From: Sulfuritalea sp.
GTDB lineage: Bacteria; Pseudomonadota; Gammaproteobacteria; Burkholderiales; Rhodocyclaceae
Assembly (NCBI GenBank): GCA_023229685.1
Contig: JALNYT010000001.1
Span: 840,012-904,011, forward strand
Length of the DNA: 64,000 bases
Reading direction: 5' to 3'
The translations under genes and the position numbers were made by a program. The notes beneath the pieces were generated by a model, which was given only the letters and a program-made list of their open reading frames with translations, was not told where the DNA came from and did not search any database. Numbering within the stretch: the stretch's first letter is position 1; each line of letters begins with the position of its first letter. Positions 1 through 9,280 of the stretch are shown here, piece by piece.

Positions 1-47
1 CCGGCCAACGTGAGAAAAAGCGCAAAGAAACGGGAAAAGTAGTTCAT
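1..47 (-). CDS. N-terminus of exported protein (partial, runs off left edge)
   Basis: An ATG at 47 on the minus strand opens a frame to the window edge that encodes 15 residues beginning MNYFSRFFALFLTLAG. A basic start followed by a run of hydrophobic residues is what a Sec signal peptide looks like. It is divergent from mutM with a 90-base gap. In many betaproteobacteria the gene divergent from mutM is an exported tetratricopeptide-repeat protein followed by lolB; that identity is inference from gene order only, because too little sequence is present to recognise a family. Confidence 0.4.
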   Translation of the reverse strand, partial: MNYFSRFFALFLTLA

Positions 48-137
48 GGGTGCGGCACCTGGCGGAACACGACTGTCCGGTCGCATACAATGCGGCGATG
101 TTAGCAGTTTCGCCAGTTGTTTCGTGCGGGTCCCGGC

Positions 138-962
138 ATGCCTGAACTGCCCGAGGTCGAGGTCACCCGTCGCGGCATTGCGCCGGTGCTGACCGGCCAC
201 CGCGTCTCGGGTGTGATCGCCCGGACTGCGGCGCTGCGCTATCCGCTGCCGGAGAACCTGAACCGGACACTCCAAGGACATCGTCTGGCAGCCGTTCACC
301 GCCGTGGCAAGTACCTGTTGCTGGACTTCGGCCACGGACATCTGATGATCCACCTCGGCATGTCCGGCAGTTTGCGCCTGGTTGCCGCCAACCTCGCCGC
401 CGAAAAGCACGATCACTTCGATCTGGTATTCACCATCGGAGGCAAGGCGGTGGCGCTGCGGCTGCGCGACCCGCGTCGCTTCGGCGCGATTCTCTGGCTG
501 CCCGGCGACCCGCTGGCGCATCGGCTGCTGGCGGTGCTCGGCGTCGAGCCGCTGACGGAAGAGTTCAGTGCCGCATGGCTCAAGCAGGAGCTTTCCGGTC
601 TCACGGCGGCGATCAAGCCGACCTTGATGGACAGCCATCGTGTCGTCGGCATCGGCAACATCTATGCGTCGGAAAGCCTGTTCCGCGCCGGCATCGATCC
701 GCGCGCGGCAGCCGGCCGGATATCCCTGCAGCGCCTGCAGCGCCTGGTCCCTGCGATCAAGGCGACGCTGGCTGCCGCGATCGACGCCGGCGGCAGCAGC
801 CTGCGCGACTTCATTCATTCGGACGGCAGTTCAGGCTATTTCCAGCAGCAGTATTTTGTCTATGGCCGCAGCGGCGAGCCGTGCCATGTTTGTGACCGGC
901 CGATCAGGGAACTGCGGCAGGGACAGCGCGCAACCTTCTTCTGCGCAGGCTGCCAGCGTTAG
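138..962 (+). CDS. mutM: Formamidopyrimidine-DNA glycosylase
   Basis: Bifunctional base-excision repair enzyme that removes 8-oxoguanine and other oxidised purines and nicks the abasic site. The ATG at 138 is chosen because the family requires Pro as residue 2 after Met removal, and it gives MPELPEVEVTRRGI; an in-frame upstream codon at 117 would bury this catalytic Pro-Glu end. The catalytic lysine region (HRRGKYLLLDF) is near residue 60. The C-terminus carries the Fpg zinc finger, CHVC followed by CAGC about 20 residues later. At 274 residues it is normal length. It is convergent with the ferredoxin gene on the right, 22 bases apart. Confidence 0.97.
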   Translation: MPELPEVEVTRRGIAPVLTGHRVSGVIARTAALRYPLPENLNRTLQGHRLAAVHRRGKYLLLDFGHGHLMIHLGMSGSLRLVAANLAAEKHDHFDLVFTIGGKAVALRLRDPRRFGAILWLPGDPLAHRLLAVLGVEPLTEEFSAAWLKQELSGLTAAIKPTLMDSHRVVGIGNIYASESLFRAGIDPRAAAGRISLQRLQRLVPAIKATLAAAIDAGGSSLRDFIHSDGSSGYFQQQYFVYGRSGEPCHVCDRPIRELRQGQRATFFCAGCQR

Positions 963-984
963 ACGGCAGCGAGCCGGCAGGCGT

Positions 985-1257
<273 letters not shown>

Positions 1258-1265
1258 CTAAAATT

Positions 1266-2287
<1,022 letters not shown>

Positions 2288-2295
2288 GACTCAGC

Positions 2296-3585
2296 TCAAT
2301 CGGTGGCAACGATCACGGTAACCAGGTTTTCGGCCTTTACGTGGCGGGCAAAGGCGGCTTTCACCTGCTGCGCAGTGACGGCTTTCACCTTCGCCGGAAA
2401 ATCATCGAGGTAGGTCAGCGGCAGCTCGTAAAACCCTATCGTCGAAAGATAGCCGAGCAGCTTGGCGTTGCTGTCCATGCGCAGCGCGAAGCCATCGACC
2501 AGGTTCTTCTTGGCCGCGGCCAGTTCCTTGGCGGTCGGCCCCTTGGCCACGTATTCGGTCAGCACCTCATCCACCACCTTGAGCGCCTCGGGGACTTGTT
2601 CGCGCTTGGTCTGCAAGCCGATCTCGAACGGGCCTTCGAGCTTGCGCGGCGCGAAGTAGGAATACACGCTGTAGGCGTAGCCGCGCTTTTCGCGGACCTC
2701 CTTCATCAGGCGCGAGACGAAACCGCCCCCGCCCAGTGTGTAGTTGCCCACCAGCAGCGGAAAATAGTCGGGGTCGCTGCGGCGGATCGCCGGCAAGCCG
2801 ATGTGGATGTGGCTCTGCGCCGCGGGATGGGCGATCTTGATCGTTTCCCGCACCGGCAGTGTTACCGCCGGCGGGACGAGGTCGCCACCACCTGCTGGCA
2901 GCGCTTCGGTCAGACGCTGGGCGATGGCCTCGGCCTCGGCTCGCGACACATCGCCGATGATGGAGACGACCGCACCTTTTGCACCGTAATGCTGGCGGTG
3001 AAATGCCACCAGGTCCTCGCGCGTGATGGCGCCCACGCTCTCCACGGTAGGGCTGACGCCGTAAGGGTGGCCGGGATAGATGGCCGCCGCGAAGCGCTTG
3101 GCGGCAATCGCGTCGGGGCGCGTCTCCGCTTCGCGGATGCTGGCGATGGTGCGCCCGCGTTCGCGCTCGAGGACGGATTGAGGAAAAGTCGGCGCTGACA
3201 GGACGGTGCGCAGCAGATCGAGTGCGGCTTCGCGCTGAGATTTGTCCGAAAGGGTACGCAGGCTGACGCTGGCCCGGTCGCTGTCGGCCCCGCCGCCCAG
3301 CCGCGCACCGATGTCGACCAGGCGTCCGGCGATGTGTTCTTCGTCCAGATCGCCGGCGCCGGTTTCCAGCAGGCCCTGAGTCAGGCCGGCAAGCCCGGAC
3401 TTGCCGGCCGGCACAAAGGCGCCGCCCGCGGCAAAATCGAGCTGAACATCGAGGATCGGCACCACCCGTGTCTCGACGAAATACACCTTCGCCCCGGAGG
3501 GAGCGATCCAGTGCTCGATCTTGACCCCCGCCAGGGCGAGAGTCGAGGTGAGGAACGACAACAGCAGGAAAATAAGGGTACGCAT
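2296..3585 (-). CDS. M16-family peptidase homologue without the zinc site (partner subunit)
   Basis: A 429-residue exported protein beginning with a clear signal peptide (MRTLIFLLLSFLTSTLALAG). It has the M16 fold: the N-terminal segment with GLAGLTQGLLETGAG occupies the position where active members carry HxxEH, but neither histidine nor glutamate is there, so no zinc can be bound. The C-terminal half keeps the R-x-x-x-GYAYSVYS motif used in substrate binding. It begins directly at the stop of the active subunit gene (TGATG overlap), so the two most likely form a heterodimer like mitochondrial processing peptidase or PqqF-type pairs. Location should be periplasm. Confidence 0.93.
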   Translation of the reverse strand: MRTLIFLLLSFLTSTLALAGVKIEHWIAPSGAKVYFVETRVVPILDVQLDFAAGGAFVPAGKSGLAGLTQGLLETGAGDLDEEHIAGRLVDIGARLGGGADSDRASVSLRTLSDKSQREAALDLLRTVLSAPTFPQSVLERERGRTIASIREAETRPDAIAAKRFAAAIYPGHPYGVSPTVESVGAITREDLVAFHRQHYGAKGAVVSIIGDVSRAEAEAIAQRLTEALPAGGGDLVPPAVTLPVRETIKIAHPAAQSHIHIGLPAIRRSDPDYFPLLVGNYTLGGGGFVSRLMKEVREKRGYAYSVYSYFAPRKLEGPFEIGLQTKREQVPEALKVVDEVLTEYVAKGPTAKELAAAKKNLVDGFALRMDSNAKLLGYLSTIGFYELPLTYLDDFPAKVKAVTAQQVKAAFARHVKAENLVTVIVATD

Positions 3586-4949
3586 CAGTGCCTCACTGCC
3601 CCGGAGGGCTTCTTCGGTTTGCTTTGATCGACGGGCTGGGGATCGAGCACGGCAATGCTCAGGGTGTCGTCCGTGAAGTATTTCCTGGCCACGGCCTGCA
3701 CCTCATCCGCCGTCACGCTCTTGATTTTTTCCAGCAGGGTATCGATGTCGCGCCACGACTGTCCGGCCGCCTCGACACCGCCTATTTCCATGGCCTGGGC
3801 CATCAGCGAGTCGCGCTTGTAGATCTGTGCGGCGATCGACTGGGTCTTGACGCGGGTGAGTTCCTCGGCCGACACGCCTTCGTCCTGAACGCGCTTGATC
3901 TCGGCGCGCAGCGCAGCCTCCAGGTCGGCAATGGTCTTGCCTTCGGCCGGCTGTCCGTCGAGGACGAAGTCTGCCTCGCCGCGCAGCGTGGCGTCGTAGC
4001 TGGCGCCGGCGGACTGCGCGACGCGACTGCCGCGCACCAGATTGCGGGCGAAGCGCGAGGCATCGTGGCCGTCGAGCACCGTCGCCAGCACGTCCAGCGC
4101 GTAAGGGTCGCGATCCTTCTGCACATCGCGCAGCTTGGGCGCCTTCCACGCCATGGCGAGGTAGGGCAGCTTGGCCGGCGCCTTGACGCTCACGCGGCGA
4201 ATGCCGACCTGTTCCGGTTCGTTCTGCGGCTTGCGTTCCGGCAATGCGTGCTGCTTGATCGGGCCGTAGTACTTCTGCGCCAGACGAAACACCTCGCGGT
4301 GATCGACATCGCCCACCACCAACACATAGGCATTGTTCGGCGTGTACCACTGCCGATACCAGTCGCGGGCATCCTGCCAGGTCATGTGCTCGAGGTCGTC
4401 CATCCAGCCGATGATCGGGCGCCGATAGGGATGCGCCTGGAACATCAGCGAATTAAGTGCCTCGCTCACCAGCGCATGCGGATTGTCGTCGGTGCGCAGT
4501 CTCCGCTCTTCCATGACCACCTTCATCTCGGAGGCGAATTCCTTGGGGTCCAGCTTCAGGTTCGCCATGCGGTCCGCTTCGAGTTGCATCATCTCGGGCA
4601 GCGCGGCCTTCGGCACGATCTGGAAGTATGCGGTGTAGTCACGGCTGGTGAAGGCATTGTCGCGGCCGCCGGCTTCGGCCACGCGCTTGTTGAATTCACC
4701 CGCAGGGAGAGTCTTGGTGCCCTTGAACATCAGGTGTTCCAGCGCATGGGCGACGCCCGAGGTGCCGTCCTTTTCGTCCATGCTGCCGGCCCGGTACCAG
4801 ACCATGTGCACCACCGTCGGTGCGCGATGGTCTTCCTTGACGATGACGCGCAAGCCGTTGGCGAGCTGGGTTTCAAACGGGTTGGCGAGAGTCGGCGCTG
4901 GCGCTACGGCAAAGGCCAGCACGGTGAAGGCGGCAAGCAATGGTTTCAT
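3585..4949 (-). CDS. M16-family zinc metallopeptidase, catalytic subunit
   Basis: A 454-residue exported zinc peptidase (pitrilysin family). After a signal peptide ending near residue 22 (PTLANPF), the inverted zinc motif HALEHLMFKGT occupies residues 68-78 with His68, Glu71 and His72, and a downstream glutamate-rich helix supplies the third ligand. Both M16 domains are present. The gene is first in a run with the inactive M16 homologue, rsmD, coaD and ferredoxin, and diverges from ftsY. The natural substrate is unknown; small peptides in the periplasm are likely. Confidence 0.95.
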   Translation of the reverse strand: MKPLLAAFTVLAFAVAPAPTLANPFETQLANGLRVIVKEDHRAPTVVHMVWYRAGSMDEKDGTSGVAHALEHLMFKGTKTLPAGEFNKRVAEAGGRDNAFTSRDYTAYFQIVPKAALPEMMQLEADRMANLKLDPKEFASEMKVVMEERRLRTDDNPHALVSEALNSLMFQAHPYRRPIIGWMDDLEHMTWQDARDWYRQWYTPNNAYVLVVGDVDHREVFRLAQKYYGPIKQHALPERKPQNEPEQVGIRRVSVKAPAKLPYLAMAWKAPKLRDVQKDRDPYALDVLATVLDGHDASRFARNLVRGSRVAQSAGASYDATLRGEADFVLDGQPAEGKTIADLEAALRAEIKRVQDEGVSAEELTRVKTQSIAAQIYKRDSLMAQAMEIGGVEAAGQSWRDIDTLLEKIKSVTADEVQAVARKYFTDDTLSIAVLDPQPVDQSKPKKPSGAVRH

Positions 4950-4993
4950 GTCGGGTGTCGGCGGTCGGTGCGGTGGGTAAAAAGGGCTTCTGT

Positions 4994-4999
4994 TAGAAT
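4994..4999 (+). promoter_or_regulatory. Candidate extended -10 element for the ftsY operon
   Basis: The bases TAGAAT preceded by TGT form an extended -10-like element about 50 bases before the ftsY ATG, in the divergent gap between the M16 peptidase gene and ftsY. No good -35 hexamer is seen at the expected spacing, as is allowed for extended -10 promoters. This is pattern reading only. Confidence 0.3.
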
Positions 5000-5048
5000 C
5001 CTTGAGTCGCGCATCTTAGCGCGGCTCCTGCTTCCGACCGCATTCCGC

Positions 5049-6041
5049 ATGTTTGGTTTCCTGAAAACGAAGGACGATCCCGCCGCCCAGGCCCCCGTGT
5101 CTCCGGCACCGCGCGCTTCGTGGGCCGAACGCCTCAAGGCCGGGCTTTCACGCACCCGCGACACCCTCAACACCCCGCTGACGGAGCTCTTCAGCCGGGC
5201 CAGAATCGACGATGAACTGCTCGACGATCTGGAAACCACCTTGCTGATGGCGGATTGCGGCGTCGAGGCGACGCACTGGCTGCTGGCGGAACTCAAGGCC
5301 ACCGTCAAGCGCGACAAGCTGGAAACCCCGGCGCAGTTGCGATCGGCTCTGGCGAAGGGGCTGCAAAGCCTGCTCGCGCCGCTCGAGCAGCCGCTGGAGG
5401 CGGACGGCCACCAACCCTTCGTGATCATGATCGCCGGCGTCAATGGCGCCGGCAAGACCACTTCCATCGGCAAGCTGGCCAAACACTTCCAGAGCCAGGG
5501 CAAGAGCGTCCTGCTCGCCGCCGGCGACACCTTTCGCGCCGCTGCGCGCGAGCAGCTGACGGCCTGGGGTGACCGCAACGGCGTGATGGTCATCGCCCAG
5601 GAATCCGGCGATCCGGCGGCCGTGGTGTTTGACGCCATCACCGCCGCCCGTGCGCGCAAGATCGACGTCGTGCTGGCCGACACCGCGGGTCGCCTGCCGA
5701 CCCAACTGCACCTGATGGAGGAGATCGCCAAGGTGCGCCGCGTGATCCAGAAGGCCGATGCCTCGGGCCCCCACGAAGTCCTGCTGGTACTCGATGCCAA
5801 CATCGGCCAGAACGCCGTGCAGCAGGTCAAGGCCTTCGACAAGGCGATCGGTGTCAGCGGCCTCATCATCACCAAGCTCGATGGCACCGCCAAGGGCGGC
5901 GTGCTCGCCGCCATCGCCCGCCAGTGTCCGAAGCCGGTGCGCTTCATCGGTATTGGCGAAGGCATCGATGACCTGCAGGCCTTCCGCGCCGGAGAGTTCG
6001 TCGAGGCCTTGCTGGGATCCGCGCCGGGCTCCACGCCTTGA
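5049..6041 (+). CDS. ftsY: Signal recognition particle receptor
   Basis: Membrane-associated GTPase that receives the SRP-ribosome complex and hands it to the Sec translocon. The ATG at 5049 gives [10 protein letters not shown], the usual amphipathic FtsY start; the same frame is open far upstream but that part is antisense to the M16 gene. The 330-residue protein has a short acidic region, an N domain (residues about 30-110), and the G domain with P-loop GVNGAGKT (130-137), [19 protein letters not shown] and [10 protein letters not shown]. The acidic A domain is much shorter than in E. coli. The stop overlaps the ftsE start. Confidence 0.97.
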   Translation: MFGFLKTKDDPAAQAPVSPAPRASWAERLKAGLSRTRDTLNTPLTELFSRARIDDELLDDLETTLLMADCGVEATHWLLAELKATVKRDKLETPAQLRSALAKGLQSLLAPLEQPLEADGHQPFVIMIAGVNGAGKTTSIGKLAKHFQSQGKSVLLAAGDTFRAAAREQLTAWGDRNGVMVIAQESGDPAAVVFDAITAARARKIDVVLADTAGRLPTQLHLMEEIAKVRRVIQKADASGPHEVLLVLDANIGQNAVQQVKAFDKAIGVSGLIITKLDGTAKGGVLAAIARQCPKPVRFIGIGEGIDDLQAFRAGEFVEALLGSAPGSTP

Positions 6042-6685
6042 TCCGTTTCGATCGCGTTTCCAAGCGCTACCCGCCAGGCGTGGATGCCCTGTCCGACCTT
6101 AGTTTCGAGGTAGCCGGGGGGCAGATGGTGGTGGTCAGCGGGCACTCGGGAGCAGGAAAATCGACGCTGCTGAAGCTGATTGCCGCGGTGGAAAAGTCCA
6201 CCACGGGTGCGGTGCTGGTCGGCGGCCAGAATGTAAGCGGGCTCCCGCGTTCAGCCCTGCCCTATTTGCGTCGACGCATCGGCATGGTGTTCCAGGACCA
6301 GAAGCTGCTGTTCGATCGCTCTGTGTTCGAGAACGTCATGCTGCCCTTGTCGATTGCCGGTTTCCCGGCCAGGGACGCCGCGCAGCGTGTTCGCGCCGCG
6401 CTGGAGAAAGTCGGCCTGGGCAACCGCGAGAAAGCCCTGCCGGTCATGCTCTCCGGTGGCGAACAGCAGCGGCTGGCCATCGCGCGTGCCGTGGTGAATC
6501 GGCCGAGCCTGCTGCTGGCCGACGAACCCACGGCCCATCTCGATAGCGAGACCGCGTCGGATGTGGCGCGCATCTTTCACGAGTTTCACCATGTCGGCGT
6601 CACGGTGTTGATTGCGACCTATGCCAGTGATTTATTTCCGGGTGCGAAACGCTTGCAGCTGGATCACGGCAGGCTGCTACCATGA
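6038..6685 (+). CDS. ftsE: Cell-division ATP-binding protein FtsE
   Basis: ATPase of the FtsEX complex, which activates septal peptidoglycan hydrolases. It starts at TTG 6038, four bases overlapping the ftsY stop (TTGA), giving [14 protein letters not shown]. Walker A is GHSGAGKS (residues 35-42), the ABC signature is [14 protein letters not shown] and Walker B is [12 protein letters not shown]. One oddity is seen: where FtsE proteins have the H-loop Thr-His-Asp after the VLIA strand, this sequence reads IATYASD, so the switch histidine is replaced by tyrosine. Length, 215 residues, is normal. Confidence 0.95.
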   Translation: MIRFDRVSKRYPPGVDALSDLSFEVAGGQMVVVSGHSGAGKSTLLKLIAAVEKSTTGAVLVGGQNVSGLPRSALPYLRRRIGMVFQDQKLLFDRSVFENVMLPLSIAGFPARDAAQRVRAALEKVGLGNREKALPVMLSGGEQQRLAIARAVVNRPSLLLADEPTAHLDSETASDVARIFHEFHHVGVTVLIATYASDLFPGAKRLQLDHGRLLP

Positions 6686-7575
6686 AGGTCTGGCTGGCTC
6701 AGCACCGGGAAGCCCTCCTGCTGGCGCTGCGCAGGCTGGGTGCGGCCCCGGTCAATAGCCTGCTCTCCCTGCTGGCCATAGGTATCGCCTTGGCCCTGCC
6801 GGCAGGGGGCCAGATGTTGCTCGCCAATGCGCTGCAGCTGGCCGGCACGACGTCCGCCGTACCGCAGATTTCCATCTTCATGGCGGCCAATGCCGAGCGG
6901 CGCGCAGCGACGGAAATTCAATCGCGCCTGGGCAAGTACGGCGGTGTCAAACAGGTGCGGCTTCTGCCGCGGGAAGAGACACTGGCGCGGATGAAGGCCA
7001 ACCCGGGCCTGCGCGATGTGATCGAAGCCCTGCCCGCCAACCCGTTCCCCGATGCGTTTGTCGTGACCGCCACGGATGACAGCCCCGAGGCGATGGAAAA
7101 ACTTGCCGTCGAGTTCCGCCAGTGGCCCAGGGTCGAGCATGTGCAGCTCGACTCAGCCTGGGTGCGCCGGCTCGACGCACTGCTCAAGCTCGGCCGTACC
7201 GCGGTCATGGTGCTCGGCGGGCTGCTCGGCGCCGGGCTGATCGCCATCAGCTTCAGCATCATCCGCATGCAGGTACTCACGCACCGGGCGGAAGTCGAGG
7301 TGAGTCAACTGCTTGGCGCCACGGATGCTTTCATCCAGCGCCCATTCCTCTACTATGGCGTCCTGCTCGGACTCGGCGGGGGTGTCGTCGCATGGCTGCT
7401 GACCGGCGCGGCCGCACTCTGGTTGCGCGCGCCGCTGAGCGAGTTGGTGCGACTGTATGACCTCAGCCTCGTCCTCCAGTCTCTCGGCGCGCGTGACTCG
7501 GCCCTGCTCCTGGGATTTGCCGCGGGCCTCGGCTGGCTGGGAGCGATGATCTCCCTGCGGCAACATTTGAGGTAG
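6682..7575 (+). CDS. ftsX: Cell-division permease-like protein FtsX
   Basis: Inner-membrane partner of FtsE. The 297-residue sequence shows the FtsX layout: a cytoplasmic start (HREALLLALRRLGAAPVNS), a first membrane segment at about residues 20-42, a periplasmic domain of roughly 120 residues containing the sequence KYGGVKQVRLLPREETL, then three membrane segments in the last 130 residues. The ATG overlaps the ftsE stop by four bases. The periplasmic domain is the part that contacts the EnvC-type activator of amidases. Confidence 0.95.
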   Translation: MKVWLAQHREALLLALRRLGAAPVNSLLSLLAIGIALALPAGGQMLLANALQLAGTTSAVPQISIFMAANAERRAATEIQSRLGKYGGVKQVRLLPREETLARMKANPGLRDVIEALPANPFPDAFVVTATDDSPEAMEKLAVEFRQWPRVEHVQLDSAWVRRLDALLKLGRTAVMVLGGLLGAGLIAISFSIIRMQVLTHRAEVEVSQLLGATDAFIQRPFLYYGVLLGLGGGVVAWLLTGAAALWLRAPLSELVRLYDLSLVLQSLGARDSALLLGFAAGLGWLGAMISLRQHLR

Positions 7576-7615
7576 TGCCGGGGGGACGAAGCGAAGCGGA
7601 GTTTCAGTGGAGGCT

Positions 7616-7633
7616 CGCCTGCGAAAGCAGGCG
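7616..7633. other. Stable hairpin with GAAA tetraloop downstream of ftsX
   Basis: CGCCTGC and GCAGGCG form a perfect 7-bp stem closed by a GAAA loop, 40 bases after the ftsX stop. There is no following T-run, so it is not a classical intrinsic terminator; it could be a transcript-stabilising 3' structure or a REP-like palindrome. The bases just before it (GCGAAGCGGA) also occur in the inverted repeats at 26266 and 26546. Confidence 0.4.
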
Positions 7634-7718
7634 GCAGGCCGTAACTAAAAACCCACACAGCGCTTTGCGTGACTTGCAACACTGGATCGGAATGCCCTAT
7701 TCGGGCGATAATATCGTT

Positions 7719-8129
7719 ATGAACGAAGAACAGCCCATTGAACCACCGCCCCTCGAGTCCGCACGCAACGAACAGCCAGCTGCCGAGCCTGCCCCCAACG
7801 AACAGCCGGCTCCCGAGCCCGTGCGCAACGACCCGCAACTCCCGGACCCGCGCCGCCGCTTGCGGGAGCTTCTGGCGATTCCCGACCACCAGCGCACGGA
7901 CGCCATCTGGGACGAGATCATCGAACTCGAGATCTGCCTGGCGCCAGGCAACCGCGTTCAGGGAGCGGGCGCCCAGCCCGAACCGGGACGACGTCAGGGT
8001 CCGGGCCAAGGCCAGCCCCAAGGACGACGCCCGGAGCAGGCGCGCCGTCAGGATTCGACACCCGGAGTCAAGCCCGCCAAGCGCTTTTTCAAAAAACCGA
8101 AGCGCCCGGGGGGCCCGCCGAAAGTGTGA
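7719..8129 (+). CDS. Hypothetical proline/glutamine/arginine-rich protein
   Basis: A 136-residue protein I do not recognise as a named family. The N-terminal third is Pro/Glu-rich with three 10-residue repeats (NEQPAAEPAP, NEQPAPEPVR, NDPQLPDPRR). A short folded-looking segment follows (about residues 45-70, RRRLRELLAIPDHQRTDAIW and DEIIELEI), then a very basic Gln/Gly/Arg tail ending KRFFKKPKRPGG. ATG at 7719 is chosen because the upstream part of the frame is out of character and contains the hairpin. A basic disordered tail suggests nucleic acid binding, but that is only inference. Confidence 0.6.
   Translation: MNEEQPIEPPPLESARNEQPAAEPAPNEQPAPEPVRNDPQLPDPRRRLRELLAIPDHQRTDAIWDEIIELEICLAPGNRVQGAGAQPEPGRRQGPGQGQPQGRRPEQARRQDSTPGVKPAKRFFKKPKRPGGPPKV
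7767..7856 (+). repeat. Three degenerate 30-bp tandem repeats within coding sequence
   Basis: Units 7767-7796, 7797-7826 and 7827-7856 encode NEQPAAEPAP, NEQPAPEPVR and NDPQLPDPRR. The first two units are nearly identical at DNA level; the third is diverged. The period is a multiple of three, so copy-number change would keep the frame. Confidence 0.6.
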
Positions 8130-8236
8130 GGGTCGCCTTGACATCGCCGCTCTAGGGGGCGATGGGTCGTGAGTCCGGACTGATCTCGACGCAGAACCGC
8201 AAGCAAAGCGCTGCAACATTCTCCGGCAACCGACAA

Positions 8237-8259
8237 TTCCCGACTATATTTGTCGGGAA
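8237..8259. promoter_or_regulatory. Inverted repeat upstream of rpoH
   Basis: TTCCCGAC and GTCGGGAA are perfect 8-bp arms separated by seven AT-rich bases (TATATTT). It lies 12 bases before the CIRCE element and about 65 bases before the rpoH start. The AT-rich centre could serve as a -10 region of the rpoH promoter, or the repeat could be a separate operator or an mRNA hairpin; the sequence alone does not decide. Confidence 0.35.
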
Positions 8260-8271
8260 CTTCTCCAGCAG

Positions 8272-8298
8272 TTAGCACTCTCAGTTTAAGAGTGCTAA
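8272..8298. promoter_or_regulatory. CIRCE operator (HrcA binding site) in front of rpoH
   Basis: The sequence is TTAGCACTC, nine bases, GAGTGCTAA: an exact match to the CIRCE consensus, with perfect 9-bp arms and the canonical 9-base spacer. It ends 24 bases before the GTG start of rpoH, in the position expected for an operator overlapping the 5' leader. CIRCE is the binding site of the heat-shock repressor HrcA, normally found at groESL and dnaK. The placement predicts that HrcA represses the heat-shock sigma factor gene. No hrcA gene lies in the window. Confidence 0.93.
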
Positions 8299-8322
8299 TA
8301 TTGCGTTAAAGGAGGTCGTACC

Positions 8323-9219
8323 GTGAGTCATACCGTGTCTTTTGACCATTTCCCAATGCTTGCCGGTAGCGGCAGCATTGAGGCATTCATATCGGCTGCA
8401 AATCGCGTCCCGATGCTGAGTCAGGCGGAAGAACAAGCGCTTGCCCGGCGTTTGCGCGAGCAGGACGACGTGGATGCGGCGCGTCAATTGGTGACGTCGC
8501 ATTTGCGGTTGGTGATTTCCATCGCACGAGGTTATTTGGGCTATGGCTTGCCCCACGCCGACCTGATTCAGGAAGGCAACATCGGCCTGATGAAAGCGGT
8601 CAAGCGCTTCGATCCCGATCGCGGGGTACGGCTGGTGTCATTCGCCATGCACTGGATCAAGGCCGAGATTCATGAATACATTCTGAAAAACTGGCGTCTG
8701 GTCAAGATCGCCACCACCAAGGCACAGCGCAAGCTGTTCTTCAATCTGCGCAGCATCAAGGCCGCCTTGGCGCAGGATGTGGACTCACCGCAGGGCTTCA
8801 ACACCCTGGGCGCGGAAGAAGTGAAAGCGGTGGCCAAGCGGCTCGGCGTCAAGCCGGCGGAAGTTATCGAGATGGAGACGCGGCTGACTGGCGCCGACGT
8901 GTCGCTGGAACCCGTATCGGATGACGACGAAGACAGCTACGCGCCGATCGCCTATCTGGCGGCGGATCACAGCATCGAGCCGTCCGCAATACTCGAGCGC
9001 AAGGAGTATGACCGTTTGCAGGATGAGGGGCTGAGTTCGGCACTCGCAAGCCTTGACCAACGCAGTCGCACCATCGTGCAGCGACGCTGGCTGGTGGCCG
9101 ATGGCGAAGAGGCCGCAACGCTGCATGAACTGGCTGCCGAATACGGCGTGTCGGCCGAGCGCATCCGCCAGATCGAGGTCAAGGCCATGCAGAAGATGAA
9201 AAGCCAGCTCGCGGCATAG
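8323..9219 (+). CDS. rpoH: RNA polymerase heat-shock sigma factor (sigma-32)
   Basis: Directs RNA polymerase to heat-shock promoters. The 298-residue protein has region 2 (DLIQEGNIGLMKAVKRFDP and SFAMHWIKAEIHEYILKNW), the RpoH-specific box QRKLFFNLR at residues 135-143, and region 4 with a helix-turn-helix (TLHELAAEYGVSAERIRQIE). The GTG start at 8323 is fixed by a strong Shine-Dalgarno AAAGGAGGT about seven bases upstream. An exact CIRCE element in the leader suggests HrcA control in addition to the usual post-translational control by DnaK and FtsH. The gene is monocistronic, closed by a strong terminator. Confidence 0.97.
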   Translation: MSHTVSFDHFPMLAGSGSIEAFISAANRVPMLSQAEEQALARRLREQDDVDAARQLVTSHLRLVISIARGYLGYGLPHADLIQEGNIGLMKAVKRFDPDRGVRLVSFAMHWIKAEIHEYILKNWRLVKIATTKAQRKLFFNLRSIKAALAQDVDSPQGFNTLGAEEVKAVAKRLGVKPAEVIEMETRLTGADVSLEPVSDDDEDSYAPIAYLAADHSIEPSAILERKEYDRLQDEGLSSALASLDQRSRTIVQRRWLVADGEEAATLHELAAEYGVSAERIRQIEVKAMQKMKSQLAA

Positions 9220-9231
9220 CGGGACGCCATG

Positions 9232-9280
9232 ACAAAGACAAAGGGCAGCCTCAGAAGATGAGGCTGCCCTTTGTCTTTGT
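9232..9280. terminator. Bidirectional terminator between rpoH and ctaB
   Basis: A perfect 21-bp stem (arms 9232-9252 and 9260-9280) with a 7-base loop AGAAGAT lies 12 bases after the rpoH stop. The stem base is A/T-rich on both sides (ACAAAGACAAA / TTTGTCTTTGT), which gives U-rich ends in both directions, so it can stop the convergent rpoH and cytochrome oxidase transcripts. A further 6-bp CGGGAC/GTCCCG pairing flanks the stem. Confidence 0.88.

Noticed and set aside
3588..5048. A long N-terminal extension of ftsY
   Set aside because: The open frame upstream of ATG 5049 is the antisense reading of the M16 peptidase gene; its product is His/Arg/Gly-rich without motifs, while the normal FtsY start lies at 5049.
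7616..7633. Intrinsic terminator after ftsX
   Set aside because: The stem is stable with a GAAA loop, but no run of T follows; it is listed as a hairpin instead.
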